Assembly (NCBI RefSeq): GCF_029892095.1 | Contig: NZ_JARZAE010000004.1 | Span: 372,001 to 436,000 of the forward strand | Direction of reading: 5' to 3' | DNA: 64,000 nucleotides | Source: Kitasatospora sp. MAP12-44 | GTDB lineage: Bacteria > Actinomycetota > Actinomycetes > Streptomycetales > Streptomycetaceae | In this document: positions 19,051-31,362 of the stretch, piece after piece | Position numbering within the stretch: position 1 is the first letter of the stretch | Layout: each line of letters opens with the position of its first letter | Program-made: the position numbers and the translations under genes | Notes under the pieces: generated by a model | What the model was told of the DNA's origin: nothing | Seen by the model: the letters and a program-made list of their open reading frames with translations, nothing else | Databases searched by the model: none

Positions 19051-21947
19051 CGAACCATCATCGCCTGGCGCGCGGCGGGCGGGTCGACCGCTCCGCTCCC
19101 CTGCGCTTCACCTTCGACGGCGTGGAGTACACCGGGCTGCGAGGCGACACCCTCGCCTCCGCCCTGCTCGCCAACGGCGTGCTGCACACCGCCCCCAGCC
19201 TGCACCGCGGGCGGCCGCGCGGCATCGCCACGGCCGGGGTCGAGGAGCCCAACGCCCTGGTGCAGCTCGAGGGTCCCTGCTCGGAGCCGATGCGGCTCGC
19301 GACGACGGTCGAGCTCTACGAAGGCCTCTCGGCGACCAGCCTGCGCGGCCTCGGCCGCCTCGACCCGGCCACCGACGAAGCCGTCTACGACAAGATGCAC
19401 GTCCACACCGACGTCCTGGTCGTCGGCGGCGGCCCGGCCGGCCTGGCCGCCGCGCTCACCGCCGCACGCTCGGGCGCCCGGGTGGTCCTGGTCGACGACC
19501 AGCCGGAACTCGGCGGCTCCCTGCTCGCCGGGCGGGAGGAGATCGACGGCCGTCCGGCGCTCGACTGGGTGGCAGAGGTCCGGGCGGAGCTGGCCGCGCA
19601 GGCCGACACCCGGATCCTCAGCAGGTCGACGGCGACCGGCTACTACGACCACAACTACCTGCTCGTCGCCGAGCACCGCACCGACCACCTCGGCGCGCAC
19701 CCCGTTCCCGGCGTCTCCAGGCAGAGGCTTTGGCACCTCCGGGCCCGCCGGGTGGTCCTGGCGACCGGCTCCCACGAGCGGCCGATGGTCTTCGCCGGGA
19801 ACGACCTGCCGGGCGTGATGTCCGCCGCCGCCGTGCGCGCGTACGTCAACCGGTACGCCGTGCTCCCCGGCCACCACTGCGTCCTGCTGACCACCAACGA
19901 CCACGCCTACGCCACCGCGCTCGACCTGGTCGCGGCCGGCGCGCAGGTGGCGGCGCTCGTCGACACCCGGCCCCGGCCACCGGCTGACCTGGTGGACTGC
20001 GCGCGCCGCGCCGGGATCGAGGTGATCGCCGGATCGGCCGTGGTCGGTGCTCAGGGCGCGGCGCGTGTGGAGGCGGTGCGGATCGCCGCGCTCGATGCCG
20101 ACGACGCTCCCCCAGCCTTCGGCTGGGGGAGCCCCCCTAGCGGCCCCGTCCGCGAGGTGGCGTGCGACCTGCTCGCCGTCTCGGGGGGCTGGAGCCCGGC
20201 CGTTCAGCTGTGGAGCCAGTCCCAGGGCAGCCTGCGCTATGACGAGGAACTGGCCGCGTTCGTCCCGGCGGAGGCGGCGCAGCTGGTCGACAGCGTCGGC
20301 GCCGCGCGCGGCGTCCTCGACCTGGCCGGGTGCCTGGACGACGGGTTCGCCGCCGGCGCCGAGGCGGCCGCACTGGCCGGCTTCCCGGTCGCCGTGCCCT
20401 CTACCCCGCCCAACTCCGGTGACGGCCGGCCCGCTCGGCCGCGACCGGTGTGGGTCGTCCCCGGCGAGGAGGGCGACCCGTCGCAGTGGAGCGACCACTT
20501 CGTCGACCTCCAGCGCGACGCGACGGTCGCGGACGTGCAGCGCGCGATCCGGGCCGGCATGCGCTCGGTCGAGCACATCAAGCGGTACACGACCATCGGC
20601 ACCGCGCACGACCAGGGCAAGGCCTCCGGGGTGAGCGCCACCGGCGTCATCGCCCGGCTGCTCGGCGCCCGCTCGCCGGGCGAGGTCGGCACCACCACCT
20701 TCCGCGGCCCGTACGTACCGCTCACGTTCGCGCTGCTCGCCGGGCGCGAACGCGGCGCCCTCTTCGACCCGGTGCGCACCACCGCGATCCACCCCTGGCA
20801 CGTCCGGCATGCCGCCGTCTTCGAGAACGTCGGCCAGTGGAAGCGCCCCCGGTACTACCCGCGGCCCGGGGAGGCGATGGAGGCGGCCGTCCTGCGCGAG
20901 TGCGGCGCGGCCCGCCAGGGCGTCGGCGTGATGGACGCCACCACCCTCGGCAAGATCGACGTCATCGGCCCCGACGCCGGCGAGTTCCTGAACCGGGTCT
21001 ACACCAACGCCTTCGCCAAGCTGGCCGTCAACTCGGCGCGCTACGGCGTGATGTGCCGCGCCGACGGCATGGTCTTCGACGACGGCGTGACCCTGCGCCT
21101 GGCCGCCGACCACTACGTCATGACGACCACGACCGGGAACGCCGCAGCCGTCCTCGACTGGCTGGAGGAGTGGCTGCAGACCGAATGGCCCGAGCTGCGG
21201 GTGCGGTTCACCTCGGTGACCGAGCAGTGGGCCACGGTCGCGGTGGTCGGCCCCGGATCACGTGAGGTGCTCGCCGCCCTCGCCCCGGAGCTGGACGTGT
21301 CGAACGAGGCCTTCCCCTTTATGACGGCCCGTCAGACCACCCTGGCCAACGGCGTTTCGGCGCGGATCTGCCGGATCTCCTTCTCCGGCGAACTGGCCTT
21401 CGAGATCAACGTCGCGAGCTGGTACGGCCTCGCCACCTGGGAGTCGGTGATGCAGGCCGGCGAACCCCTGGGCATCACCCCGTACGGCACCGAGACCATG
21501 CACGCCCTGCGCGCCGAGAAGGGCTACCCCATCGTCGGCCAGGACACCGACGGCACGGTCACCCCGCACGATCTCGGCATGGAGTGGGTCGTCTCCCGGC
21601 ACAAGGACTTCATCGGCAGGCGCTCCTTCGCCCGCGCGGACACCGCGCGCACCGACCGCAGGCAACTGGTCGGCCTGCTGCCGGTGGACCCCGACATGCT
21701 GCTGCCGGAAGGCGCGCAACTCGTGGCGGAGGCCGAAGTCGCGTTGCCCACACGGGCGTTGGGACACGTCACGTCCAGCTACCGCAGCACCGCGCTCGGC
21801 CGCACCTTCGCCCTGGCGCTGGTGGCCGGCGGGCGGGCGCGGCTGGGCGAGACGGTGTACGCACCGCTGGCGAGCGGCGCCGTGATCGCCGCCACCATCA
21901 CCGACACCGTGCTCTACGACCCGAAGGGGACCCGCCGTGACGGCTGA
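19047..21947 (+). CDS. soxA: sarcosine oxidase subunit alpha
   Basis: 966 aa from the ATG at 19047 overlapping the soxD stop. N-terminal ferredoxin-like part (FTFDGVEYTGLRGDTLASAL), an NAD-binding domain (VVGGGPAGLAAALTAARSGA) and a C-terminal GcvT-like folate domain (MDATTLGKIDVIGPDAGEFL, YGTETMHALRAEKGYPIVGQ). The GcvT part passes the one-carbon unit to tetrahydrofolate. The frame is intact over the full family length. The 3' end overlaps soxG by 11 bases. Confidence 0.95.
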   Translation: MTNHHRLARGGRVDRSAPLRFTFDGVEYTGLRGDTLASALLANGVLHTAPSLHRGRPRGIATAGVEEPNALVQLEGPCSEPMRLATTVELYEGLSATSLRGLGRLDPATDEAVYDKMHVHTDVLVVGGGPAGLAAALTAARSGARVVLVDDQPELGGSLLAGREEIDGRPALDWVAEVRAELAAQADTRILSRSTATGYYDHNYLLVAEHRTDHLGAHPVPGVSRQRLWHLRARRVVLATGSHERPMVFAGNDLPGVMSAAAVRAYVNRYAVLPGHHCVLLTTNDHAYATALDLVAAGAQVAALVDTRPRPPADLVDCARRAGIEVIAGSAVVGAQGAARVEAVRIAALDADDAPPAFGWGSPPSGPVREVACDLLAVSGGWSPAVQLWSQSQGSLRYDEELAAFVPAEAAQLVDSVGAARGVLDLAGCLDDGFAAGAEAAALAGFPVAVPSTPPNSGDGRPARPRPVWVVPGEEGDPSQWSDHFVDLQRDATVADVQRAIRAGMRSVEHIKRYTTIGTAHDQGKASGVSATGVIARLLGARSPGEVGTTTFRGPYVPLTFALLAGRERGALFDPVRTTAIHPWHVRHAAVFENVGQWKRPRYYPRPGEAMEAAVLRECGAARQGVGVMDATTLGKIDVIGPDAGEFLNRVYTNAFAKLAVNSARYGVMCRADGMVFDDGVTLRLAADHYVMTTTTGNAAAVLDWLEEWLQTEWPELRVRFTSVTEQWATVAVVGPGSREVLAALAPELDVSNEAFPFMTARQTTLANGVSARICRISFSGELAFEINVASWYGLATWESVMQAGEPLGITPYGTETMHALRAEKGYPIVGQDTDGTVTPHDLGMEWVVSRHKDFIGRRSFARADTARTDRRQLVGLLPVDPDMLLPEGAQLVAEAEVALPTRALGHVTSSYRSTALGRTFALALVAGGRARLGETVYAPLASGAVIAATITDTVLYDPKGTRRDG

Positions 21948-22548
21948 GAATCTGCGAACCTTGCGGCGCAGCCCGCTCGGGCACCTCGCCGACGTCTTCG
22001 CCGCGCGCTCGACCGCCGGTGAGCGCGGTGTGCGGCTGCGCGAGGTGCCCTTCCTGGCGCAGCTCAACCTCCAGCTCTTCCCGCACAGTTCGGCCGCCGA
22101 GCGGATCGCGTCGGCCCTGGGCGAGCCGCTACCGACCGCCCCGAACACCGCCGTGCGAGCGGGCGACCTGCGGGTGCTCTGGCTCGGCCCGCAGGAGTGG
22201 CTGCTCATCGGCCCGGACGGCTCGGCGCCCGCGACGGCGGACCTGCTGCGCGCGGCGCTGGCGGACCAGCCCGGATCGCTGGTGGACGTCTCCGCCAACC
22301 GCACCACCCTCGAACTGGCCGGCCCCGCAGCCCGCGAGGTGCTGGAGAAGGGCTGCGCCCTGGACCTGCACCCGCGCTCCTTCGGACCCGGTCACTGCGC
22401 TCAGACCCTGCTCTCGAAGGTCGGCGTGATCCTCCACCAGCTGGACGCGGAGCCGACCTACCGCTTGCTGGTACGCGGATCCTTCGCGCAGTACCTGGCG
22501 GACTGGCTGCTCGACGCGATGGAGGAGTACCGGCAAGCTACCCGGTGA
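21937..22548 (+). CDS. soxG: sarcosine oxidase subunit gamma
   Basis: 203 aa with a GTG start, overlapping soxA by 11 bases. It has the small GcvT-like fold seen in SoxG, with VLWLGPQEWLLIGPDG, LVDVSANRTTLELAGPAARE and GHCAQTLLSKVGVILHQLD. Last gene of the sox operon. Its 3' end overlaps the 3' end of the convergent rhomboid gene by 11 bases. Confidence 0.93.
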   Translation: MTAENLRTLRRSPLGHLADVFAARSTAGERGVRLREVPFLAQLNLQLFPHSSAAERIASALGEPLPTAPNTAVRAGDLRVLWLGPQEWLLIGPDGSAPATADLLRAALADQPGSLVDVSANRTTLELAGPAAREVLEKGCALDLHPRSFGPGHCAQTLLSKVGVILHQLDAEPTYRLLVRGSFAQYLADWLLDAMEEYRQATR

Positions 22549-23482
22549 GGGTGGCGGTCTGCGTCAGCACGGCGACCACCAGCAGTGCGCCGACCGCCAG
22601 CACCGCCGCCACCTGGAGGACCGCCCGTCCCCGGCGCGGGGCGAAGACAAAGGCCATCCCCAGCAGCAGGCCGGCGAGCAGGCCGCCGAGGTGCCCCTGC
22701 CAGGAGGTGATGCCGGCCGAGGCGACCAGCCAGATGACGGAGCCGATCAGCTGGCGCCCGCCGCCCAGCGGGTCGGAGTGCATGCGGCGGGTCATCAGGA
22801 AGTAGGCGCCCACCAGTCCGAAGATCGCACCGGAAGCGCCGAGGGCGGCCTCGGTCGGCGAGATCAGGTAGCCGAGCACCGAGCCGCCGACCGCGGAGAC
22901 CAGGTAGAGCGCCAGGAACCGGACCCGGCCGAGCTGTACCTCCATGACCCGGCCGAACAGCCACAGCGAGTACATGTTCAGCAGGATGTGCAGGACGCCG
23001 AAGCCCTGGCCGGGTGGCTCGTGGAGGAAGGCCGAGGTGAGCAGGCGGTACCACTCGCCGTGCGCGATACCGGCCAGATGGAAGCCGGGCGGCAGGGCGC
23101 CGGAGCCCTGGATGAGGTAGGCCCTGCCGTCCGGGCCGAGCAGGCCCTGGCCCAGGTTGTCGAAGCGGTCGACCGTGGTGGGCCGGGCCAGCTCCAGGAC
23201 GTACGCCAGCACGTTGAGCGCGATCAGGACGTACGTCAGGACGGGAACGGCGATGAGGCGAGCGCCGAAGACCGTACGCGCCTCGCGCATGCCCTGGTGG
23301 CCGGCCCGCACGCACTCGGGGCACTGGTAGCCGACCGGCGCGTCGTGCATGCAGTTCGGGCAGATGTACCGCTCGCACCGGGTGCAGCGGATGTACGTCT
23401 CGTGCTGCGGATGCCGGTAGCAGCTGGGGGCGGGCGGCGCCTCGGGGGGCTGGGTGCCCTCGGGGACGTGCGTCGGGTTCAT
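22538..23482 (-). CDS. rhomboid-family intramembrane serine protease
   Basis: 314 aa from the ATG at 23482 (MNPTHVPEG). The N-terminal zinc-finger-like region CYRHPQHETYIRCTRCERYICPNC is followed by a cysteine pair in YQCPEC. About seven membrane helices follow. The catalytic serine is in GASGAIFG and the catalytic histidine in GHLGG, with HILLNMYSLWLFG as the rhomboid signature. The zinc finger plus rhomboid layout is standard for actinobacteria. It sits within the betaine cluster but is probably unrelated to it. Confidence 0.9.
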   Translation of the reverse strand: MNPTHVPEGTQPPEAPPAPSCYRHPQHETYIRCTRCERYICPNCMHDAPVGYQCPECVRAGHQGMREARTVFGARLIAVPVLTYVLIALNVLAYVLELARPTTVDRFDNLGQGLLGPDGRAYLIQGSGALPPGFHLAGIAHGEWYRLLTSAFLHEPPGQGFGVLHILLNMYSLWLFGRVMEVQLGRVRFLALYLVSAVGGSVLGYLISPTEAALGASGAIFGLVGAYFLMTRRMHSDPLGGGRQLIGSVIWLVASAGITSWQGHLGGLLAGLLLGMAFVFAPRRGRAVLQVAAVLAVGALLVVAVLTQTATLTG

Positions 23483-23586
23483 GGCGGGGCGGGTCTCCGT
23501 CTTGGGCCGTCGTGATCTGAACGCCACAAGGTAGCGAACAGGGGTGACGGTGTTCGCGAGCGGGGGCCTGCGCACCTGGAGGTCGA

Positions 23587-24699
23587 TCAGCGCAGCCGAT
23601 CGGTGACCCACGCGTGGAACGCCGCGATGTGGTGCTCGCTCGGCACCAGCACGCCGCCGGCCCGGTAGGCGCGCGAGTCCATGGCGGGCTGGCAGCGCTC
23701 GCAGGCGTCGAAGTCCTGCACGTTGACCCGGTGGAAGAGCTCCACCGAGCGGGAGACGTCGCGGCCCGCCTCGACCACGTCCTTGAGGAAGAGCCAGTCG
23801 CACTCGACCACGGTGTGGTCGGCGGCCAGCGGGTACATCCGGTGCACGATGGCGTGGTCGGGCACCAGGTTGACGAAGACCTGCGGCTTCATCGTGATCG
23901 CGTAGTACCTGCGGTCCTGCTCGGCGGTGACGGTCGGTATCCGGTCCACGCCCGCGCTGCCGTCGACGGTGAATCCCTCGGCCTCACCGGCGAACTCCGC
24001 ACCGTGGCCGACGTAGTACTGCGCGGCGTAGCCGTCGGCGAACTCCGGTAGCACCTCCGTCAGTTCGGGGTGGATGGTCGCGCAGTGGTAGCACTCCATG
24101 AAGTTCTCGACGATCAACTTCCAGTTGGCGCGCACCTCGTAGCGAATCCGGCGGCCGACCGAGAGTTCGTCGAGCTGGTAGTGGTCGATGGCGGCCGGAT
24201 CGCCGAGCCGCTCGGTCGCCGCGCCGAGGATGTCCGCCTCGAAGGAGGGCGGCTCCTCGGCCAGGCAGACCCACACATAGCCGAGCCACTCACGCACGTG
24301 CACCGGCACCAGGCCGTAGGTGGTGCGGTCCACATCCGGCATACCGGTCAGGTGGGGCGCGGCGACCAGCTTGCCGTCCAGGCCGTAGGTCCAGGCGTGG
24401 TAGGGACATTGGAAGGCCCGCCTGACCTCGCCGGTCTCCTCCGTGCACAGTCGCGCGCCGCGATGGCGGCAGATGTTGAGGAACGCCTTGACGGTGTTGT
24501 CCCGGGCCCGGGTCACCAGCACGCTCTCCCGGCCGACCTGCACGGTCTGGAACCTGCCGGGCTTGTCGAGGTCACCCGCCCGCACGGCGCAGAACCACAG
24601 CTGCTCGAAGATCTTCTCCTGCTCCAGCGCGAAGATCTCCGGGTCGGTGTAGGAGGAGCCGGGGAGGGTGGGGAGCAGGCTCGGCGGGAGTTCGGTCAT
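23587..24699 (-). CDS. gbcA: Rieske oxygenase, probable glycine-betaine demethylase
   Basis: 370 aa. Rieske [2Fe-2S] ligands are C77-x-H79 and C98-x2-H101 (CRHRGARLC, CPYHAWTYGLDG). The mononuclear iron site is in ENFMECYHCATIHPEL. This is the layout of GbcA and stachydrine-demethylase-type enzymes. Lying 16 bases after the dimethylglycine enzyme gene and amid choline and sarcosine genes, it most likely demethylates glycine betaine to dimethylglycine. No GbcB-type reductase gene is visible. The small ferredoxin at 31363 could carry electrons to it. The symbol is assigned by context and resemblance. Confidence 0.82.
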   Translation of the reverse strand: MTELPPSLLPTLPGSSYTDPEIFALEQEKIFEQLWFCAVRAGDLDKPGRFQTVQVGRESVLVTRARDNTVKAFLNICRHRGARLCTEETGEVRRAFQCPYHAWTYGLDGKLVAAPHLTGMPDVDRTTYGLVPVHVREWLGYVWVCLAEEPPSFEADILGAATERLGDPAAIDHYQLDELSVGRRIRYEVRANWKLIVENFMECYHCATIHPELTEVLPEFADGYAAQYYVGHGAEFAGEAEGFTVDGSAGVDRIPTVTAEQDRRYYAITMKPQVFVNLVPDHAIVHRMYPLAADHTVVECDWLFLKDVVEAGRDVSRSVELFHRVNVQDFDACERCQPAMDSRAYRAGGVLVPSEHHIAAFHAWVTDRLR

Positions 24700-24715
24700 G
24701 ATGCTGGGCCTTTCG

Positions 24716-27376
<2,661 letters not shown>

Positions 27377-27396
27377 TCATCGAGAGGCGGCGGCCT

Positions 27397-28893
27397 GTGC
27401 CCCTGACTAGTGACCCAGCCTGTCTGCTGATCGACGGCGGCTGGACGCCGGCCGAGGACGGCCGGCAGCGAGCCGTCGTCAACCCCTTCGACGCGTCCAC
27501 ACTGGCGCTGGTCGCCGAAGCGTCAGCCGCCGACGTGGACCGGGCCGTACGCGCCGCCCGGGCGGCCTTCGACGAGGGCTCCTGGGCCCACGCCCCGGCC
27601 GCCCACCGCGCGGGCGTCCTGACGGCAACCGCCGACGCACTCCAGGAGCACCGCGAGGAACTGGCCCTGCTGGAAACGCTCGACACGGGCAAGACCCTCT
27701 CGGAGAGCCGCACCGACGTCGACGACGCCACGGCCGTGCTGCGCTACTACGCGGAGCTGTCGGCCGCCGACGCGAGCCGCACGGTCGACACCGGACGGCC
27801 CGGCGCGGTCAGCCGCGTGGTGCACGAGCCGGTGGGCGTCTGCGCGCTGATCACACCGTGGAACTACCCGCTGCTGCAGATCTGCTGGAAGCTCGCCCCG
27901 GCCCTGGCCGCCGGCAACACCGTGGTGGCCAAGCCCAGCGAGGTCACCCCGCTCACCACGATCCGTCTCTTCCGGCTGCTCCAGCGGCAGTTGGAGCGGG
28001 CCGGCGCGCCCAGCGGCACAGCGAACCTGGTCCTGGGCGGCGGCGCCATCGGTGCCGCGCTGGCCGAGCACCCCGCGGTGGACCTGGTCTCCTTCACCGG
28101 CGGTCTCGCCACCGGCCGCTCGGTGATGCGGGCGGCGGCCGACACCGTCAAGAAGGTCGCGCTGGAACTCGGCGGCAAGAACCCCAACATCATCTTCGCC
28201 GACGCCGATCTGGACGCCGCGGTCGACTTCGCGCTCACCGCCGCCTTCCTGCACTCCGGCCAGGTCTGCTCCGCCGGCTCGCGACTGCTGCTGCACCGAA
28301 GCCTGCACGCCGAGTTCACCGCCGAGCTGGCCCGCCGAGCCGACCTCATCCGGCTCGGCAGCGGGCTGGAGAAGGGCACCGAGACCGGTCCGCTGGTCTC
28401 CGCGGAACACCGGGAGAAGGTCGAGCGCCTGCTCGCGGGCGCTCTCGCCGAGGGCGCGGTGCTGCGCGCCGGCGGCGGCCGGCCCGCCGAGCCGGAGCTG
28501 CAGGCGGGCTTCTTCCTGCGACCCACCGTGCTCGACGGCTGCCACGCCGGCATGACGGTGGTGCGCGAGGAGGTGTTCGGCCCCGTCCTCACTGTCGAAC
28601 TCTTCGACCAGGAGGACGAGGTGGTGGCCCTGGCCAACGACACCCCGTACGGTCTGGCCGGCGCGGTGTGGACCCAGGACGCCGAACGCGGCGAGCGAGT
28701 AGCGACCCGGCTGCGCCTGGGCACAGTCTGGATCAACGACTACCACCCGTACGTGCCGCAGGCCGAATGGGGTGGGTTCAAGCAGTCCGGCACCGGCCGC
28801 GAACTCGGGCCGTCCGGGCTGCGCGAGTACCAGGAGACCAAGCACATCTGGCGCACCGTCAGCCCTGCCGCCCAGCACTGGTTCGCCGGCTGA
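27397..28893 (+). CDS. betB: betaine aldehyde dehydrogenase
   Basis: 498 aa, GTG start after a purine-rich GAGAGGCGG. The ALDH fold has VCALITPWNYPLLQICWKLA, the catalytic Glu in VALELGGKNPNIIF and the catalytic Cys in HSGQVCSAGSRL. The C-terminal WGGFKQSGTGRELG is typical of BetB. It oxidises betaine aldehyde to glycine betaine. Co-directional with the permease gene downstream. Confidence 0.92.
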   Translation: MPLTSDPACLLIDGGWTPAEDGRQRAVVNPFDASTLALVAEASAADVDRAVRAARAAFDEGSWAHAPAAHRAGVLTATADALQEHREELALLETLDTGKTLSESRTDVDDATAVLRYYAELSAADASRTVDTGRPGAVSRVVHEPVGVCALITPWNYPLLQICWKLAPALAAGNTVVAKPSEVTPLTTIRLFRLLQRQLERAGAPSGTANLVLGGGAIGAALAEHPAVDLVSFTGGLATGRSVMRAAADTVKKVALELGGKNPNIIFADADLDAAVDFALTAAFLHSGQVCSAGSRLLLHRSLHAEFTAELARRADLIRLGSGLEKGTETGPLVSAEHREKVERLLAGALAEGAVLRAGGGRPAEPELQAGFFLRPTVLDGCHAGMTVVREEVFGPVLTVELFDQEDEVVALANDTPYGLAGAVWTQDAERGERVATRLRLGTVWINDYHPYVPQAEWGGFKQSGTGRELGPSGLREYQETKHIWRTVSPAAQHWFAG

Positions 28894-28945
28894 CCTGGCA
28901 CGCCTCCCCCACGCCCCTGCCTGCCTGCCTGCCTCTGGAGCGACC

Positions 28946-30472
28946 TTGCGCAATCCGGGAATGTCCAGCAGAACCAGCACCGCTCCCCCACTCGGCGACG
29001 ACACCGCCGACCTCGCCCGCTTCGGCTACCCCCAGGAGCTGGAGCGTTCGCTCGGCTCCTTCTCCAGCTTCGCCGCCGGCTTCAGCTACATCTCGATCAT
29101 GACCGGCGTCTTCCAGCTCTTCGGCTTCGGGTTCGCCTCCGGCGGCCCGGCCTTCATCTGGACCTGGCCGCTGGTCTTCATCGGCCAGGGCGCGGTGGCC
29201 CTCTGCTTCGCCGAGATGGCGGGCCAGTTCCCGCTGGCCGGCTCCGTCTACCAGTGGTCCAAGCAGATAGCGCGGCCGGCCGTCTCGTGGATGTCCGGCT
29301 GGATCATGACCGTGGGGGCGGTGGTCACCGCGGCCGCCGTGGCGGTCGCCTACCAGATCATCCTGCCGCAGGTCTCGCTAGCCTTCGAGATCGTCGGCGG
29401 CGCCGGCGACGCCGGGCAGACCGCGACGCCCAACGGTGCCAAGAACGCGATCCTGCTCGCCCTGGGCCTGATCGTCTTCACCACGATCGTCAACATCATC
29501 GGCGTCCGGCTGATGGCGAAGATCAACAACTTCGGCGTCGCGGTCGAACTGATCGGCGTCACCCTGCTCATCATCATGCTGGCCGTGCACATCAAGCGCG
29601 GTCCGCAGGTCGTCCTGCAGACCCAGGGCACCGGGGCCGGCCACTCCTGGGGCTACCTCGGGGCCTTCCTGGTGGCCTCGATCATGAGCGCGTACGTCTT
29701 CTACGGCTTCGACACCGCCGGCTCGCTGGCCGAGGAGACCAGGGATCCGCGCCGGCACGCTCCCCGCGCCATCCTGCGCGCGCTCACCGCCGCCTTCCTC
29801 GCGGGCGGAGTGCTGATGCTCGTCGGCATGATGGCGGTCGGGAACATCAAGGCGCAGGAACTCGGCACGCTCGGCATGCCCTACCTGATCAAGAGCACGC
29901 TCGGCAGCGGCCTCGGAGACGTCTTCCTGGTCTGCTCGGCGATCGCCATCACGGTCTGCTGCCTCGCCGTGCAGACGGCCGCCATCCGCCTGCTCTTCTC
30001 GATGGCCCGCGACGGACGCCTTCCCTTCGGCGCCTCGATCGCCAAGGTCTCCCCCAGGTCCGGCACGCCGGTGCTGCCCGCCGTCATCACCGGTGTGCTG
30101 ACCATCGCCCTGCTGCTCGTCAACATCGGCAACCAGCGGGTCTTCTACATCCTCACCTCGGTCGCCATCCTGCTCTTCTACATCCCCTACCTGCTGGTCA
30201 CCGCCCCGATGCTGCTGCAGCGCCTGCGCGGCCAGTGGCCCCGGGCGGACCACGGCCCGTACTTCGGCATGGGCCGCTGGGGGCTCATGGTGAACATCGT
30301 GGCCGTGCTCTACGGCGTGGCGATGACCGTCAACCTGGCGTGGCCGCGGGCCGCCGTCTACGGCAGCGACCACTGGTACTACCAGTGGGGCGCCATCGTG
30401 TTCACCGCCGCGATCGCGGCGATCGGCGGGCTGCTCTACCTGCGCTACCGCCGGGGCGGCGCACCGCAGTAA
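28946..30472 (+). CDS. APC-family amino acid/amine permease
   Basis: About 503-508 aa with around 12 hydrophobic segments. Family blocks are SLGSFSSFAAGFSYISIMTG near the N-terminus, FCFAEMAGQFPLAGSVYQW-like LCFAEMAGQFPLAGSVYQW and YVFYGFDTAGSLAEETRDPR. Start choice: TTG at 28946 follows GGAG at five bases. The ATG at 28961, in frame, is the alternative. Between betB and iclR, it is the likely importer of choline, betaine or a related amine. Substrate is inferred from context only. Confidence 0.85.
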   Translation: MRNPGMSSRTSTAPPLGDDTADLARFGYPQELERSLGSFSSFAAGFSYISIMTGVFQLFGFGFASGGPAFIWTWPLVFIGQGAVALCFAEMAGQFPLAGSVYQWSKQIARPAVSWMSGWIMTVGAVVTAAAVAVAYQIILPQVSLAFEIVGGAGDAGQTATPNGAKNAILLALGLIVFTTIVNIIGVRLMAKINNFGVAVELIGVTLLIIMLAVHIKRGPQVVLQTQGTGAGHSWGYLGAFLVASIMSAYVFYGFDTAGSLAEETRDPRRHAPRAILRALTAAFLAGGVLMLVGMMAVGNIKAQELGTLGMPYLIKSTLGSGLGDVFLVCSAIAITVCCLAVQTAAIRLLFSMARDGRLPFGASIAKVSPRSGTPVLPAVITGVLTIALLLVNIGNQRVFYILTSVAILLFYIPYLLVTAPMLLQRLRGQWPRADHGPYFGMGRWGLMVNIVAVLYGVAMTVNLAWPRAAVYGSDHWYYQWGAIVFTAAIAAIGGLLYLRYRRGGAPQ

Positions 30473-30488
30473 CCGAGCGGGACACCGC

Positions 30489-31265
30489 TCACCCCAGGCG
30501 GAGGTAGCCGAGCCGGGCCGAGACCTGATCGGCCGCGGACCGCACCGCGGCGGCCACCTCCGGGATCCGGCCCTCGGTCAGCCGGAAGGAGGGACCCGAG
30601 GCGCTGATGGCGGCCACCACCTGACCGTTCTGCGCGAGGACCGGGGCCGCGACCGCGTTCAGGCCCGGCTCCAACTCCTCGACGCAGCAGGCGAAGCCCT
30701 GCGTACGGACCTGCTCCAACTGCTCCAGCAGGGCATCGGCGTCGGTCACCGTGAGCGGCGTGAACCGCTCCAGCGGGGCGGCCAGCCTGCTCCTCAGCAC
30801 CTCGCCGGGCAGGTGGGCCAGCAGCACCTTCCCGCTGGAGGTGGCGTGCAGGGCCGTCCGCTGGCCGATCCAGTTGTGCGTGGTGAGAGCGGACGGCCCG
30901 AAGACCTGGTCGATGTTGACGGCCGCGTCGCCGTCCAGGATCGCCAGGTTGATCGTCTCCGCGACCTCGACGGCCAGCCGCTCGCAGATCGGCCGGCTCT
31001 GCTGGGACAGGTCCATCCGGACCGTCGCGGCGCCGGCGAGCCGGATCAGACCCAGGCCCAGGCGGTACTTGCCGCGCTCGCCCGACTGCTCGACGAGCCC
31101 GCGCATCTCCAGGGCGGCGGCGAGCCGGAACGCCGTCGACTTGTGCACGCCCAGCTCCGTTGCTATCTCGGTGACGCCCGTCTCCCCCCGGCGAGCCAGG
31201 ATCTCCAGGATGGTCACCGCCCGGTCAACGGACTGAACCGGGGATTCCGTCTGACTGTTGCTCAT
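30489..31265 (-). CDS. IclR-family transcriptional regulator
   Basis: 258 aa from the ATG at 31265. N-terminal winged helix (QSVDRAVTILEILARRGETG, TEIATELGVHKSTAFRLAAAL) and a C-terminal effector domain (ALHATSSGKVLLAHL, GFACCVEELEPGLNAVAAPV). Divergent from the Rieske ferredoxin gene, with GTTGCG half-sites filling the space. These sites recur before betA, sox, the dimethylglycine gene and betB, so this is the probable controller of the whole cluster and of itself. The effector is unknown; betaine, sarcosine and glycine are candidates. Confidence 0.9.
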   Translation of the reverse strand: MSNSQTESPVQSVDRAVTILEILARRGETGVTEIATELGVHKSTAFRLAAALEMRGLVEQSGERGKYRLGLGLIRLAGAATVRMDLSQQSRPICERLAVEVAETINLAILDGDAAVNIDQVFGPSALTTHNWIGQRTALHATSSGKVLLAHLPGEVLRSRLAAPLERFTPLTVTDADALLEQLEQVRTQGFACCVEELEPGLNAVAAPVLAQNGQVVAAISASGPSFRLTEGRIPEVAAAVRSAADQVSARLGYLRLG

Positions 31266-31267
31266 AA

Positions 31268-31338
31268 CGCAACAGTATGCCCTCTTGACAGGGCCCCGGA
31301 GGGTCGAAACCATGTTGCGAATGACGAATCGTGTTGCG
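31268..31338. promoter_or_regulatory. iclR/ferredoxin operator region
   Basis: Contains CGCAACAG (31268-31275), GTTGCG (31314-31319) and GTTGCG (31333-31338), the last two in direct repeat 19 bases apart. A TTGACA at 31285-31290 may be the -35 for the rightward ferredoxin gene. One half-site lies 3 bases upstream of the iclR start codon, which implies autoregulation. Confidence 0.55.
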
Positions 31339-31362
31339 TCATACGATACGCGGGAGGTTCCC

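Noticed and set aside
28916..28934. CCTG tetranucleotide repeat between betB and the permease gene, considered as a phase-variation tract.
   Set aside because: Fewer than five units and located upstream of the ribosome site, so a frame switch is not expected.
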